Positions 12,343 through 24,110 are shown, counted from the first letter of the stretch. The stretch is DNA of 64,000 nt from Lantana camara (GCA_037501455.1 CM074857.1:128203501-128267500), one strand, 5' to 3'. Numbers and translations: made by a program. The notes: generated by a model not told the origin, from the sequence alone.

Positions 12343-14222
12343 TCACAGCTGGCCAGCATTATACGGCATTCCTTTACCTGCGATCCATTGATCACCCTCC
12401 ATCCACGCTCCCGGTGTAAATTTCTCCGCCTCGTTGATGCTGACTGTCTTGATTCCGGGCCACTTTACTCGCCTCGTCAAATCAGCACCACGGCCATTGT
12501 TGTCGACCTCAGCGTACCAGCACGTATCTTGATAAACTGCCGAATCGTTCCAGGGCGACCACCCCTCGGGCGCGATGAAACCATCCAGGGTCGATTTCAT
12601 GATGACTGTCCTGGAAAATTCCTTCCAGGGCCTGCCTAGGTACGTCTTGTAATCCGCATCCGCCACAGGGTAATCAGCATCGGGTTTGATTTGACAGTTT
12701 TGTAGGACGATGCCTGTCGTAGCGTTGTTTTCTTTCCTGCCCTGGGCTGTGACCATGCATGCTTGCTGTGGGAGCGGCTTTCGGACTAGCATCGTGCAGT
12801 TCTGGAAGACGGCTCTAGCGTCTCCGAAGATGAAGTCGACCGTCCCACTGATGGTGCAGTCGCGGTAGAACTGACGATGAGCGTGCGCGTAGAGGGTGTC
12901 TTGATACCCGTCTATTTGGCAGTTGTGGAAGATTGTTTTGTCTGCGGTGACGCGGAGGGCCACGGCCTGGTGGCCTATACCACCTGCAGTGTTCTCGAAC
13001 CCTATGTCCTTTGCTATGAAGTTGTCGCCTTCGACGGCTGCAGAGTCAGAAATTTTAATTTAGGAATTATTACTTTATTCATAATGTAGGTTGAATTAAA
13101 CTATACAAATAAAATGAAGTTAGAGACTGATAATGAATATATAAATGACAAACATTTGTCGAAACAGGTTCGAGTTAGAATAAACGGTAAACAAAACATA
13201 TAAAACAAGCAACAAAATCTTGGAATCAAGAAAAGAGGAACTGTTTTTAAGTATAATTCTGAAAACTTACAAACAGTTGATGAATTATACGTAGTCACGC
13301 TGCCTCCGCTTCCTTCAACGCTCTTACTCCCCGTGATCTTAGTCTTCGTCGGCCCGTCTCCGAGGAACATGACAGACCACATATCCTTTGCAACAAGAAC
13401 ATATTCCTTATACACACCTTCCTTAATGTAAATAACAAAGGTCTCATTCTTCTTAAGGGGAGCTTCCTTCAATGCCTCAGCAATCGTCTTGTACTTCCCT
13501 GATCCATCTTGCGCCACCACTACATTTGGCTTCAGAGTCTGAGGCGTCGCCTGGAGAAGGCGGCGCGTTCTTCCATCAGCCAACAGCCGCCTGCCACCAC
13601 CGCCAATTTTCACCATGAATTTGGAGAATTGGTCTGTCAATGCAAGCCCATTTAGTGTCAGCTCGCGTGAAAGCTTCAATATTTCCTCCATCTTCCCTGC
13701 AGCCTCGGCATCAGCCTCTTTAAGCGTATCCAGGCACGTTCCCTGGAACGTCAGCGCGCCTGAAAGCCATGTCTTGACATCGTCCAACAGAAGCTTGAAA
13801 TCTGATTCCCTGAAAGTGTATGTCCTGTCTGATGTTCGCTGGATATCGTATATGGAATCATTAAGAAGCTTCTCACAGAGTTTGTAAGCCCCGGCTGTGC
13901 GACTATCCTTGGCCGCCTCCTGGAAACCGCCTGATTTCTTAATCACATTGCCAAGCTCCTCAATGGCGGATTTGAATCCGATCCTGATTAGGTCGATCTG
14001 GTTGGAGGAGCCTTCGGCTTTGGAGAGGCTGCCAATGCAGCTCTGATAGTAGTATGTGTTGCTGCAGAGTTCTTCAGCTGTCCTTTTTGTCGTAGTTATG
14101 CTACTGTTTTTGTTGGTGTCTTCTTTGTGTTTCGTCAAAAGGATTACGGCTGCGGCCACCCCACCCGCCACCACGAGAGCGGCTAAAATGCTGATGAGGA
14201 TGACCTTTTTGTTGGCAGCCAT
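12343..14222 (-). CDS. Pectinesterase with N-terminal inhibitor domain (two exons)
   Basis: Exons on the minus strand are 14222-13271 and 13037-12343, joined by a GT-AG intron at 13038-13270; total 1647 bases, 548 residues. Residues about 7-30 are a signal anchor, followed by the PMEI domain, two RRLL processing sites and the catalytic domain with GVYKE, QAVALR, QDTLY, DFIFG and LGRPW, so all active-site residues are present. The intron that separates PMEI and catalytic parts in the neighbour at 5717-8231 is absent here; the other intron is in the same place and phase. Role: demethylesterification of wall pectin. The start ATG precedes a Lys-Lys and a long hydrophobic run. A 3' UTR of about 150 bases is likely. 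Confidence 0.95.
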
Positions 14223-16479
14223 AATTCCTGTCTTTATTATTTGCTTATTTTTTTGGGAATTTTGAGAGAGAAATTGTTAGAATGCAAGGACTGACGACCT
14301 TGCACCCTGGTTGATTTCTGAATCTTTGTGGGACAAAGTACAGAGATTTATAAAGAGAGAGATTGGATGAAAATGTGAAGCTGAGAATACATCCTTAGTA
14401 GTAGGGAATATCTGAGGTTCCCACTGAAGTGTTTGCATAGAAGAGGGAAAGGATGATTGGCATAGGTTATTTCTGAAGGAAATTTTGTTGAAATGAGAAA
14501 ATATTGTTTACCAAAATATATTATGTTATGGGTGGTTGGTGGAAAATTTAGGAAAAGTGACCAATTAACTAGCAAGTGTAATGCACTTGCGTTTTTAATT
14601 GGTTGGGTTCGGCCAAGCCGGGTCTGAGCTAGAATTTTCATGTTAGGGGGCATTTGGATTAAAAATTTAACATATACGTAAAGGAAAATTTACATCTAAC
14701 CACCCTCCTATTAAGCCTAATTACAACACAATCTATCTTTATCAGGAAATTACAATGTAATTCCTATAATTTATGTTCCGTTAGTAGTCTTTCCATTCCA
14801 TTAAGGTTCCGTCTTTATTTTGCCCTGTAATCCCAAAAATACTATTTTCACAATTGATGAAATTACCAAAATACCTTTATATGAAATATTTGAAAAATAT
14901 TACAAAAACATCCCTACTTATTACATACTCTAACAAAACGACCCTTGCAATTTCAAATATTGCGAAAATAATTAAAGGTATTTTTGGAATCACACGATAA
15001 AATCATGATAGAAACCTAACGGAATGGTAGGACTACTAACGGAACACAAATTAGAAGGACTATATTGTAATTTCCTGATAAAGATGTATTACATTGTAAT
15101 TAGGCCTAATAATAGGGTAGTTAAATGTAAATTTTCCTAAAATATAATTGGCCAATGGTTTAGGGACTCTTTCTCCGTGTGGAATTTGAAAGTAAGTTAC
15201 TTTTAGGACCAAACCAAGAATAAGCGAATACTACGGAGTGCACGTAACCATCTCGTAAACGAGAATATATATATTATGGGACGGAAAATGCAATTTTCTT
15301 TCCAAGTTGATTCTTGGATCAAGGTGTACGAAATTAGACGGTAGGGATGTTATTGGGACGGATGAGATTTCGATCCTAAACCCTTATGCTACCTCCCTCC
15401 TCCTCCAAATGACTTGTCACTCCACGGAATAAAAGAAACCTACAATTGGAGAATAGTTTAAGCAAGGTATCAGATTCAGATATGATTCAGCACAATGATT
15501 AAAGACGTTTAACTAAGTAATCCTAGATATACATGAGATCTTTTGGTTAGCATAGTTAATAACTTCATCTTATTAAGAATTAATTTCAAGAGAATCATAT
15601 TCCCATGGTCCATATGAGCTTTATTCCCATCAACCCCATTCAGGACTGTATACTGAAATGACAAATATATCATTATTACACAAACTTCCCATATTAGTTT
15701 CACATTTACAAAATATCCCCCTTTTACGGTTAGGATCAAGGGTTAAATTAAAGGAGAGGAGGTTATTCTAGAGAAAGGATAACCATGATTATATACCTCT
15801 TTTCGAGTCAATTGACTAGGGAAAAGCTTTCTGGGGAACATAATCTTTGGTGACGAAGACATTAAAAAAGTTGAGATTTATTCCGAAAAATGTCCTTCTA
15901 AAAGAACAAGCCGATTTTTTTTCTTAGGTATGAACTGCTAAATACAATGTTGTGAAGCCTTAATTAAGAACATGAACTAAGATAACAATCTGAAACGAAT
16001 CTTTACAACTAGTTTGGAAGCTAATGGTGACATTTGAAGTTTTAAATAAGAAAAATTTGTAAGAAAATATAAAATATCAAGTTGGCTTGGTAATCATATA
16101 TAAATATATTCTCCTTCATTTTCCTTAGCTTTTGGAGAGAAAATTGAGCTTCCTTGTACTATTTGAAGTAATTAATCAAATATGTTAGAAAAGTTGGTGT
16201 TCATCTAGTAAAAGAATGGTCAGGTAACCATGAAAATGACCAAACATAAACAGACCAATTCCTACTTTCACTAACCAATAAAGGGATCACACACTAGGTT
16301 AAATAAAAATTTGCCAAACTTCAACATATTCTTATTCTTGACCTCTTCCCCCTGCTTTTGAACCTCAAAAGCATTCAAAATCTATCCGAAAGGAATCAAT
16401 ACGAGTCGCGAAATTATTGGCCACAATCCTGGATATTATATTTCCCCGGCCCATAAGTGTATCAGGTTGCCATGCCTGC
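14223..16479. other. Intergenic region with fold-back elements
   Basis: Contains the pectinesterase leader (to about 14.3 kb), a one-sided MITE remnant (14527-14637) and a complete fold-back element (14683-15137). The frames at 14348-14653 and 15509-15739 lack any domain or repeat support. The last 150 bases are the promoter region of the small gene at 16580. Confidence 0.6.
14683..15137. mobile_element. Fold-back MITE, family with GGAAAATTTACATCTAAC ends
   Basis: About 80-base inverted termini: left GGAAAATTTACATCTAACCA; the right end read in reverse is GGAAAATTTACATTTAACTA. Both arms continue through CCTAATTACAA and CTTTATCAGGAAATTACAAT. Relatives are at 18957-19349, 20633-21090, 21364-21599 and 61080-61565. 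Non-coding. Confidence 0.8.
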
Positions 16480-16487
16480 TATATAAA
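16480..16487 (+). promoter_or_regulatory. TATA box of the small gene at 16580
   Basis: TATATAAA about 93 bases upstream of the ATG. The sequence from here to the ATG has diverged copies at about 26975 and 31935, where no coding region follows. Confidence 0.7.
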
Positions 16488-16579
16488 GAGCCTTCACATG
16501 ATCCACTAACACAACACAACACAAAACATTTTCAAACACCTCTAAACACATTTCTAGCATAAAAAACAACCAAAAAGAA

Positions 16580-16792
16580 ATGGCTTCTAAAGCAGATCTT
16601 GCTAGAATAGGCAGGGACGGTTTCAGAATCCTGGAAGAATACATGAAGGGTCAACATCAACAAAGGCAGCCACCTGCAAGGACATGTTTGTACCAGTATC
16701 AACCGCAGCCAGCTCGTGTTTATCAGGTAACACCGGAAGAGCTTATGATGAAAAGCTGTGAGGTGGTGCAGTTTCACGATGGAGTATCCTAA
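16580..16792 (+). CDS. Small basic protein, MASKAD type (unknown function)
   Basis: A 70-residue single-exon frame with a good TATA box and A-rich leader. Residues about 5-21 (ADLARIGRDGFRILEEY) resemble the start of the MANHSD-type proteins at 19884 and 60297 (RLLKIGREAFGMIDEHF), and the YQVTPEEL segment near residue 50 resembles their YQPEEL, so these appear to be distant paralogues. The middle is Gln/Pro-rich. No signal peptide or membrane segment; probably cytosolic or nuclear. I do not recognise the family. The shared head and PEEL motif make a real gene likely. Confidence 0.6.
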   Translation: MASKADLARIGRDGFRILEEYMKGQHQQRQPPARTCLYQYQPQPARVYQVTPEELMMKSCEVVQFHDGVS

Positions 16793-18539
16793 CAGCAAAG
16801 CAAGAAATATGGTTTATTATTGAAGTGGTGTCATGTATGTATACTTGTATATGTTTTGCTGGAGTTTAGTTGCATGAGAAAGTAGTGTGCTATAGTTTAA
16901 GCAAAGCGTGCTCGTCTTGTGTATGTAGTAATGGTTGGTACAGTTCCACTTTTTCTGTGTGAACTATATGTACCTACTAAGCGCAGTCGGCTTTTACGGG
17001 CCGGGCCGTTGTTGATATCGTATTATCTGCAATAAAGGAGTGAACTTTAGTTTACCAGGAGAAGTTTCCATTTGTGCAATTGAAAAATGATTTATTTTAT
17101 GTGCTAAAGAAGAAACTGGTAAAACACATAGTGTAGTTAGAAGCATATGCAGGTTTCAACTAGATATGTTGAGGTAATTTTAGCCCCTACGTAGGAGAGT
17201 GTTTTATACACATGGCATCCGATTAAAATAGGTTTTAAGGAAAATAATAAATCAAATACAAGTATAATATAGTTGTAAGTATAATTGGTTGGGTTGGACA
17301 AAGGAGTTTTGGTAATAATCAAATTTAATTCAAATTAAAGAACTTCCTTCCACTTCTATTCTTTATATGTAATAAGTTATAACTGGCAAACTTGACAGGG
17401 ATGGAGATAGGATTTCAGGTTAGCGGGGGCGAAAAAAAAAAAAAAAATAATATATTTTTTAAAATAAATTTTATTTTATTGAAAATAAAAATATTATTTT
17501 ATTCGATATATATAAATAAAACAACTATAACTTAAAACTTTAATTTGATTAATAATACACTAAAAAAGTGTCTCGAACCTTTACATATTATAACTATAAT
17601 ATTCTATCTATTATTTAACTTATTCTATTATATAAAATAATAAAATCCTCCAATATTAAACCCCATGACAGAGTTGGTCGCCATAGACATCTTCACTCTC
17701 GGGGGTTCCAAGCTTATATATGATGAAGAATATTGTGGAAATTGGGTGAGAATGACCTAGCTAATATTAGGATTATATGTGAAATTGGGTATAATTACGA
17801 TGGACTAATCTAACTTTGGATCAACCGTTAATCAAAGGACGGAAAGGCTAACGGTAGACTAATGTTGGACATCTTAAAATATGCAGGATCAGAATTGAGA
17901 TTTTTATAATGATTGGGACCAAAAGTGAGATTTTCTCTAAGAAAAAAAAATTTGCAATTTTGAGACTCCGATGCCCCCAATTCAATTTTCAAGTACCGGA
18001 ATCCCTAAGTTACGAATTTTTATTAAATAGAATCTTAAATAACTAATGTCACGATAAATGTTTTAAAATGTCAATTGAGATATAAGTAGAGTCCCTATTT
18101 TGCAATTCGATTTTCCCAAAAATAAAATATGCTAATGCAATAATATTTTTGGTGGCCGTTTTAAAATAAAATTTTGGGATTGACAGAGTAGAAGAAACTG
18201 TTAACTGAGAATCGTTGTAAAAATAATCTATATTTATTCAGCATGCATTTACATATTCAAGAATGAACTGCAAAAACTAGGGATAAGTTATTTTCCGAGA
18301 ACATTTTTGAAATTACATTTGTAGTTCCAAAGTAAAATATCTAACGATTTTCAACAAATCTTGATTTTCACTTCTCAGTTACATTTCCAACAATCTTTAT
18401 TTTACTTTTGAATTCTTTTCCTGGAGATATGGGAGCACAATCCAGGCCTACATATAGTCATATATGCTTTTCTCCCCACTTGTGGATTACCGAAAGTAGA
18501 CATTTTTAATTTTTTTATTCAACAAGATGAAGCAGAATC
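16793..18539. other. Intergenic region
   Basis: Contains the probable 3' UTR of the small gene and AT-rich DNA with several indistinct repeats. The 17137-17322 frame is unsupported. A block around 17400-17700, from a poly-A stretch to GGGGTTCCAAG, looks like a decayed transposon end but cannot be assigned. Confidence 0.5.
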
Positions 18540-18956
18540 TTTCATATATATCCCACAAATGCAGGATAAATTCTGTGTATTATTGATCTATCATTTGCAC
18601 CTTTATCGATCTTTACCACATGCCAGTGTTTATACTTGTCGATCGTCAGCATCACTGTGCTGGTTTGCATCATGTAGAATTGAAGATGCGTAATTCATCC
18701 CCTCCTATATATCAGCCTATAACTTGGAAGATTCTCCTTTAATTGGTAATGGTTTTCTATTAATTAATAATGTTGCACCTAGACATATTTCTTTCATGAT
18801 CATCAATCCTTTCTTGTTGCTTAGTAGTGAACATTTTATGTTTTAATTTTTTTAATTTTATTTTATAAATGTTAGGAAAAAAAAGAAAAATGAACTTCGA
18901 GTGAGACAGGCGAAATTTCCAATTTAATAAGAAGATATATAAAACATTATTTTTTA

Positions 18957-19349
18957 GAAACAATTACATCTAACTACTCTGCATTTAGGTCTAATTATAA
19001 TGTAGTCCATCATTATAAGGAAATTACATTTTAGTCCCTAACTTTGAAAAACGTTTGTAGTCCCTTCTGTTATGTCATTCCAAAAATACCCCTGATTTGT
19101 TGTTAAATTCATAATTTGTAGAAATAGTTTTGTTCATATTTGTAAACTTTATGGATAATTTTGTAATTTTGGTCATATATTCAATGTAACACTCATAAAA
19201 TCGTAAGGGGCATAAGTGTACTTTTACAAATTCCGTTAAATGAGTTCAGACCAAACAAGATTTATAGGGATTAAAATGTAATTTCCCGATAATAATAAAC
19301 TACGTTGTAATTAGGCCTAAATACAGGATAGTCAAATATAAATGACCCT
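18957..19349. mobile_element. Fold-back MITE inserted in unit 1, absent from unit 3
   Basis: Ends with inverted AATTACATCTAACTACTCTG-type arms through AGGCCTAA-like sequence and AAGGAAATTACATT. It is flanked by an 8-base direct repeat ATTTTTTA (18949-18956 and 19350-19357). The matching place in unit 3 (about 54745-54765) has a single copy of the flank and no element, a natural empty site. Confidence 0.82.
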
Positions 19350-19794
19350 ATTTTTTATAAGTCTTAAAGGAAGGCGACTTTCCTATTAGGTCGATCAATT
19401 CGTGGGTACTTGACAAAATAATCTCTCATATTATTAGCAACAATAAGTTCATGGCATTTTATTTTTAAAGCAAAAATATTTTTAGTAAAAATGGAAGTAT
19501 GGAACTAATACAATGACGCTTCTATTTGACGATGTTCTTACATCAAAAATACTGATTAGCTATTAGTGGAACAGGATTTCAATGTAATTTCAACTATGAA
19601 ATAACACAAAATATTGTTCGATACAAATTTGAAGGAGACAGCTTAATTCCCCTAGCCACTTGCCCTGAGTTCACAAGTCCCTTCCCCATGGAATATGCTA
19701 TACAAACCTCCCTACTTATCTGAAAAGAATCAACAAAAGTTTGAAAATTTATATGGCAACAGTCCCTGATATCTTCCTTCCTTCCTCACAATCC

Positions 19795-19804
19795 TATATA
19801 TAAA
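19795..19804 (+). promoter_or_regulatory. TATA box of the MANHSD-type gene, unit 1
   Basis: TATATATAAA about 80 bases before the ATG, in a block nearly identical to 55214-55223 in unit 3, where the same promoter has been cut away from its gene by a retrotransposon. Confidence 0.75.
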
Positions 19805-19883
19805 CATCCACCCCTTCAATATTTCTTCAACACGACTCCCTAATATCTCCAAAAACAATATTTCTTACTTGCATCCCAGACCA

Positions 19884-20216
19884 ATGGCCAACCACAGCGA
19901 CCGCCTTCTCAAGATCGGCCGCGAAGCCTTTGGAATGATCGATGAACACTTTGGGAGACGGGGTGCGAAGCCTTATCCTCCACAGAAAACGCACGCCCCT
20001 CACAATCATCCTCCAATCATGCAACGAAATCATACTTTCCCTGCAAAAGGGCATCATCAGTCGATGATCAACCGCAGTGTTTATCAGCCGGAAGAATTGC
20101 AGGTTTATCATGCAACACCAGCGGAAGCTACTTCTGCCACCGCCCACGAAATGACTATGGCGCACGATGATGGGATGTTTGTCGCAAGGAGAAAGCCAAC
20201 ACGCATGGCTTTCTAA
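19884..20216 (+). CDS. Small His/Pro-rich protein, MANHSD type, unit 1
   Basis: A 110-residue single-exon frame with TATA box and conserved leader. The N-terminus carries RLLKIGREAFGMIDEHF, probably an amphipathic helix, shared with the MASKAD protein at 16580; then a basic Pro/His-rich middle, YQPEEL near residue 71, and a basic end ARRKPTRMAF. No signal peptide or membrane span. Compared codon by codon with the unit 3 copy I count about 9 amino-acid-changing and 7 silent differences plus an in-frame two-residue insertion, with the first 17 codons identical, which points to some constraint. The start is the ATG after CAGACCA; upstream in-frame codons are non-coding leader. Function unknown. 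Confidence 0.7.
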   Translation: MANHSDRLLKIGREAFGMIDEHFGRRGAKPYPPQKTHAPHNHPPIMQRNHTFPAKGHHQSMINRSVYQPEELQVYHATPAEATSATAHEMTMAHDDGMFVARRKPTRMAF

Positions 20217-20632
20217 GGTGTGTGCAAAATGTTAATGATAGTATGGCACTTTTAGTATGCCAATAGTGTGCTTTAGCACTAGTATCAATCCATATATATA
20301 TATGTCCTGGGATTGTAAAATTATCAGGCTTGTAACCTAAGATGCTGCACTTGTGCAGTTGATCTAATAATATAACTGTCTATTACATATTTACAGTTCT
20401 CGCAGCAGTTTCATCTTTAATAAGGGACGAAGCAAGAATCTTGGAATAGTGGGAGATTGAGTTATTGAAAAAGAAACAAAATTTATTATAGTAGAGGAAA
20501 ATGAAATCATATATTTTTAATCTTATACACTATCATAAAAAGATATATAACCCAAATTTAGCAAAGTTTAGCAAAAATATTTTTTGGTCGGAGCATACCA
20601 ATTTTTCTATAGGTATTATCATTTATGACAAA

Positions 20633-21090
20633 TTGCATCTAACTATCTTCAATTTGGCATTAATCACAAGTCAGTTCCTCTAATTTTGTTTATCATCGTA
20701 TAGCCCTTGAGGTTTTATTTTTGTTAGTAGTTAGTCTCTATAGATAGTCCATTAAGATGTAAAGTTTTCTTTCTATCAATGATAACTATATGTATTCAAA
20801 TACTAGAATACGAGATCTTTGCTTAAACTAATATAATACCGAACTACTTAATTACACCACTTAATGGTTAATTAGGTTTATACATGTCAAAATATTATAA
20901 ACCTAATCTAATACAAAAAGAAAAATAAAGAAAATATTGAAAATCCACGTTCCGTCCTCACAAAGTAGTTTAGACTTTCATCATTTTCCCTCAGGGAATC
21001 ACATGGACAAATCGGACCACCGGGGCTATATAGCAGACAATAAAATTAGAGAGGCTTACTTGTAACTAGGCCAAACCTCACGATTCAGAT
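20633..21090. mobile_element. Fold-back element, ancestral to the segmental duplication
   Basis: Inverted arms: left GACAAATTGCATCTAACTAT; right arm contains ACTAGGCCAAACCTCACGAT and ends in AGATGCATTATAGCAATT. The same element occupies the matching site in unit 3 (61080-61565), and its right half remains in unit 2 (about 28130-28245), so it predates the duplications. Non-coding. Confidence 0.65.
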
Positions 21091-21249
21091 GCATTATAGC
21101 AATTAAATATTTTTGGGTTTTGAATTTAACAACTCGACAAAAAGATATCTCAAATCATAATTTTCCTAATTAAATTCCGGGGCGGAAATCAGAAGAGGAC
21201 AGAATTTGGGGGGCAAAAAGGAAATTACGGAGAATTAGAAAAAAATAGA

Positions 21250-21277
21250 GTTATATATATATATATATATATATATT
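21250..21277. repeat. (TA)n microsatellite
   Basis: About 28 bases of alternating TA upstream of a hairpin MITE. Confidence 0.95.
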
Positions 21278-21363
21278 ATGCAAAAATAGAGTTTCACATC
21301 TCTATATAATTTCTCTTCCTTATAGAAGGTTTGAACTGATATATATTTCTATATATATTTTGA

Positions 21364-21599
21364 AGGGCAAATTACATCTACACCCCCTGAGGTTTGGCCT
21401 AATTACGAACCAGTCCCTCTTATTTCGTTTATTACATATCAACCCCTAAAAATACTGTTTCAACTACAAATCAGTCCCTCTTTAGGGGTTAAAATGTAAT
21501 TGAAACAGTATTTTTAGGGGTTAATATGTAATAAGCAAAATAAGAGGGACTGATTTGTAATTAGGCCAAACCTCAGGGGGGTGTAGATGTAATTTCCCC
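21364..21599. mobile_element. Near-perfect hairpin MITE
   Basis: The whole 236 bases fold on themselves: left arm GGGCAAATTACATCTACACC through GAGGTTTGGCCTAATTAC and CAGTCCCTCTTATTT, mirrored on the right. It is flanked by TATTTTGA (21356-21363 and 21600-21607), an 8-base target duplication. Few mismatches between arms suggest a recent element able to yield small RNAs. Unit 3 has a larger deletion over this site. Confidence 0.88.
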
Positions 21600-21889
21600 T
21601 ATTTTGAATAATATTAGTGCAGAATTCAAACGTAACTATGAATCTATCTTCTATTCTTCTCCTATATATAGACAGACATATACATACTGTACGTACATGT
21701 ATACTATCCTGCTTCTATCATCGTTCGGTGTTCCTTGTTTTCTTGTAGCTAACAGGTATGAATTTATGCGATCGGGGTTCGGTTTTATGTCGATTTATTG
21801 GGATTTGGCGTAGTTTCTGTTAACTTAGATGCGATTCTACATGTTGTTAGGGTTTTATTGTCCCAAACACGAGACTTCAAAAAATAGTA

Positions 21890-22430
21890 TTTTTGTCCTG
21901 TCCGTGTCAGGACACTCCTCACAAATTCAAGAAAAATTATGTGTTGTCGTATCCCTACCTTATTGTGTTGCTTTATCCGTATCGTGTCGTGTACCTATCC
22001 GTGCATCATAGATGTTACGTTATGGTGTTTTGGTATTGAGTACTTGATGGTTGTGTATCGGGTTTCCCTTGATTGTGTTATCTAATTAGTACATGACAAC
22101 GTCGTTTGTATATGAATTATGAGCTTGATGATGTTTGTTTTTAGGGTTATATTGTTCCAAATTGTTAGGGAGGTTTAGTGTAGGAAACAACTCAAGAATC
22201 TAATGGTGTGACTGTTTGTCAAGTTTCTTTTTCTTTTTACAACGATTCACGTTCAAAATTTCCCATCAAGTTAGGTTTACTTCGATCAATAATGTGATAC
22301 CTATGATGCACCGAAGCTTCTCAAAATATCATTTTGTTGTGTCATGTGTTGGACAATTCTTACGTGGGAAATTCAAGAAAAAAATCCGTATCGTGTCGTG
22401 TCCATACCGTGCATCATAGTGTGATACCTA
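21890..22430. repeat. Dispersed repeat rich in CGTGTCGTGTC, two blocks
   Basis: Blocks at about 21890-22015 and 22285-22430 carry GTATCGTGTCGTGT and CCGTGCATCATAG, and share CAAATTCAAGAAAAA or GGAAATTCAAGAAAAA. Further blocks lie in unit 1 at 27130-27260 (opposite orientation), unit 2 at 32080-32250 and unit 3 at 61750-61880 and 62190-62290. Unclassified repeat in the cullin upstream region. Confidence 0.6.
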
Positions 22431-22535
22431 TTTACCTTATTGCACAAAGAATATCTGAACTCATTGGCTCCATTGTATTACGGGACATTATTCTGTATGT
22501 ATTGATCCTTTTCTGGTATATTTCTGCTATAGAAA

Positions 22536-24110
22536 ATGAGGATGAAATTGTTGGAAGTCCAACCCTTGAATGCCATTGAATTCCAACAAGAATTCGGACA
22601 AGAATGGGACTTTATGCAAAGGGGAATTACGAAACTGAAAAACATTCTGGAAGGACTGCCTGAGCCACCCTTCACCTCGGAGGAGTACATCATGCTTTAC
22701 ACGTATTTATTTCTCTTATGCTCTAAATAAGTTTATATCTTCAAAATTAAACATGTTTAATTTGACCAGAATCTCCTTTTGCCGCCGAAAAACCGCCACG
22801 GCCCTTATTTTGCTTGGTATTGGAGCTCTGGTCAAATTAATTAGCACTAAGTTTCTTAGTTTTAAAAATATAAATTGATTTTGTCCCCGAGAATTGGTAT
22901 ACCAAAAATGTAATTTTAGAAAGGATATACTTATGTTACTTCACAAATATTTATTAGTTCCGTTGATTCTTATTTACAGGACAATATACCACATGTGCAG
23001 TGGCAAAACTTCTCAGCAATTGTATACCAAGTACCGCGAGTCTTTTGAAGAGTATCTTACCGCCACGGTAATATATATAAAAATTTATATTGTGAAAACA
23101 AATGGAAGTTTTCATTAGAGTTATATATATATATATATTATTGTTTTTAAATGTCCATCCATTTGCACCCTAATTTGCAATTTTGATACAAAAATTTTTC
23201 TGATAAAAAAACTGGTTCATAGCTATAAAAGTTAGCAATTTCATGCACTATTTGACCCGAATAAATATGACCCGTCGAAAAACCCACCTGGATCTCCACG
23301 TGTCCGTTGGAGAATTTTCCGTGAAGCTGCCATGAAGTGGGTTTTGCAAGCTTCAGGTGGGTTTTCCGACATGTCATATCTATTTGAGTCGAATAGTATA
23401 TGAAATTGCGACATTTTATAGTTATGGGTTAGTTTTTTTCACTGATTTTTTTTTTACTAAAATTATAAATTACGATGAATTCGTATACCAAAATTACAAT
23501 TTTCTTAGTCGGGTAATATTCAAAATTATTTCTTAAAATGTATTCATTTTTGTTTAGGTAATCCCTTCTCTAAGGGAGAAGCACGGCGAGGTCTTGTTGA
23601 GGGAGCTCGTGAAAAGGTGGTCAAACCATAAAGTTATGGTCCACTGGCTTTCAAGGATCTTTTTTCAGCTGGAAAAGTACTTGATGAAACTTCCAGGCCT
23701 TAAAGAAGCTGGTCACTCATGCTTCCGAAACCTGGTAACATTGACTTTGATCTTTTTTTAAGCCTCATCTGTAAATCTTTCACATTGCTTCTGTATTTTA
23801 GCAGTTCTTTTTCGTCGTTCTCTTGCTGCTTGTGTCGTTTCCGATTTAATTTTCCATTCATTTTTCGGAATTTTAGGTGACTCCGGAGATCAATGTGAAA
23901 GTAATGGATGCTGTTATGTCTCTGGTATGTTTATATTATTGTCTTGCTTCATGCGGTTCTATTCATTTTGCGATTTTGAGGCATGTTCTTTTGTATATTT
24001 CTTTCGAACAGATTGATCGAGAACGGAGAGGAGAGCCCATCGACCGAGCTTTGTTGAATAATGTGTTGGATATCTGTGTCGAAATTGGAATGGGACTATC
24101 CAGACTATAG
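22536..24110 (+). CDS. Truncated CULLIN1-like protein, five exons, 192 residues
   Basis: Exons 22536-22702, 22980-23067, 23558-23734, 23877-23924 and 24012-24110, all GT-AG with matching phases. The product matches the first fifth to quarter of plant CUL1: [68 protein letters not shown], then LSRL and a stop. Full CUL1 is about 740 residues; the remaining cullin repeats, the RBX1-binding domain and the neddylation lysine region are missing. After the stop another frame still resembles the next cullin residues (DYRSEF), so an old indel caused the truncation; unit 2 ends the same way. The retained part is where CUL1 holds SKP1 and the F-box protein, so a stable product could occupy adaptors without ligase activity (inference). 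Exon 2 lacks a four-residue stretch kept in unit 2. It could also be a well-preserved pseudogene. Confidence 0.75.
23150..23515. mobile_element. Inverted-repeat element in cullin intron 2
   Basis: Arms CACCTGGATCTCCACGTGTC and a mirrored GCTTCAGGTGGGTTTTCCGA flank a short loop; the outer ends CAATTTTGATAC and GTATACCAAAATTACAATTT are also inverted. Remnants lie in unit 3 at 63010-63245. Probably a MITE. The frame 23147-23377 on the minus strand is inside it and is not a gene. Confidence 0.5.
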
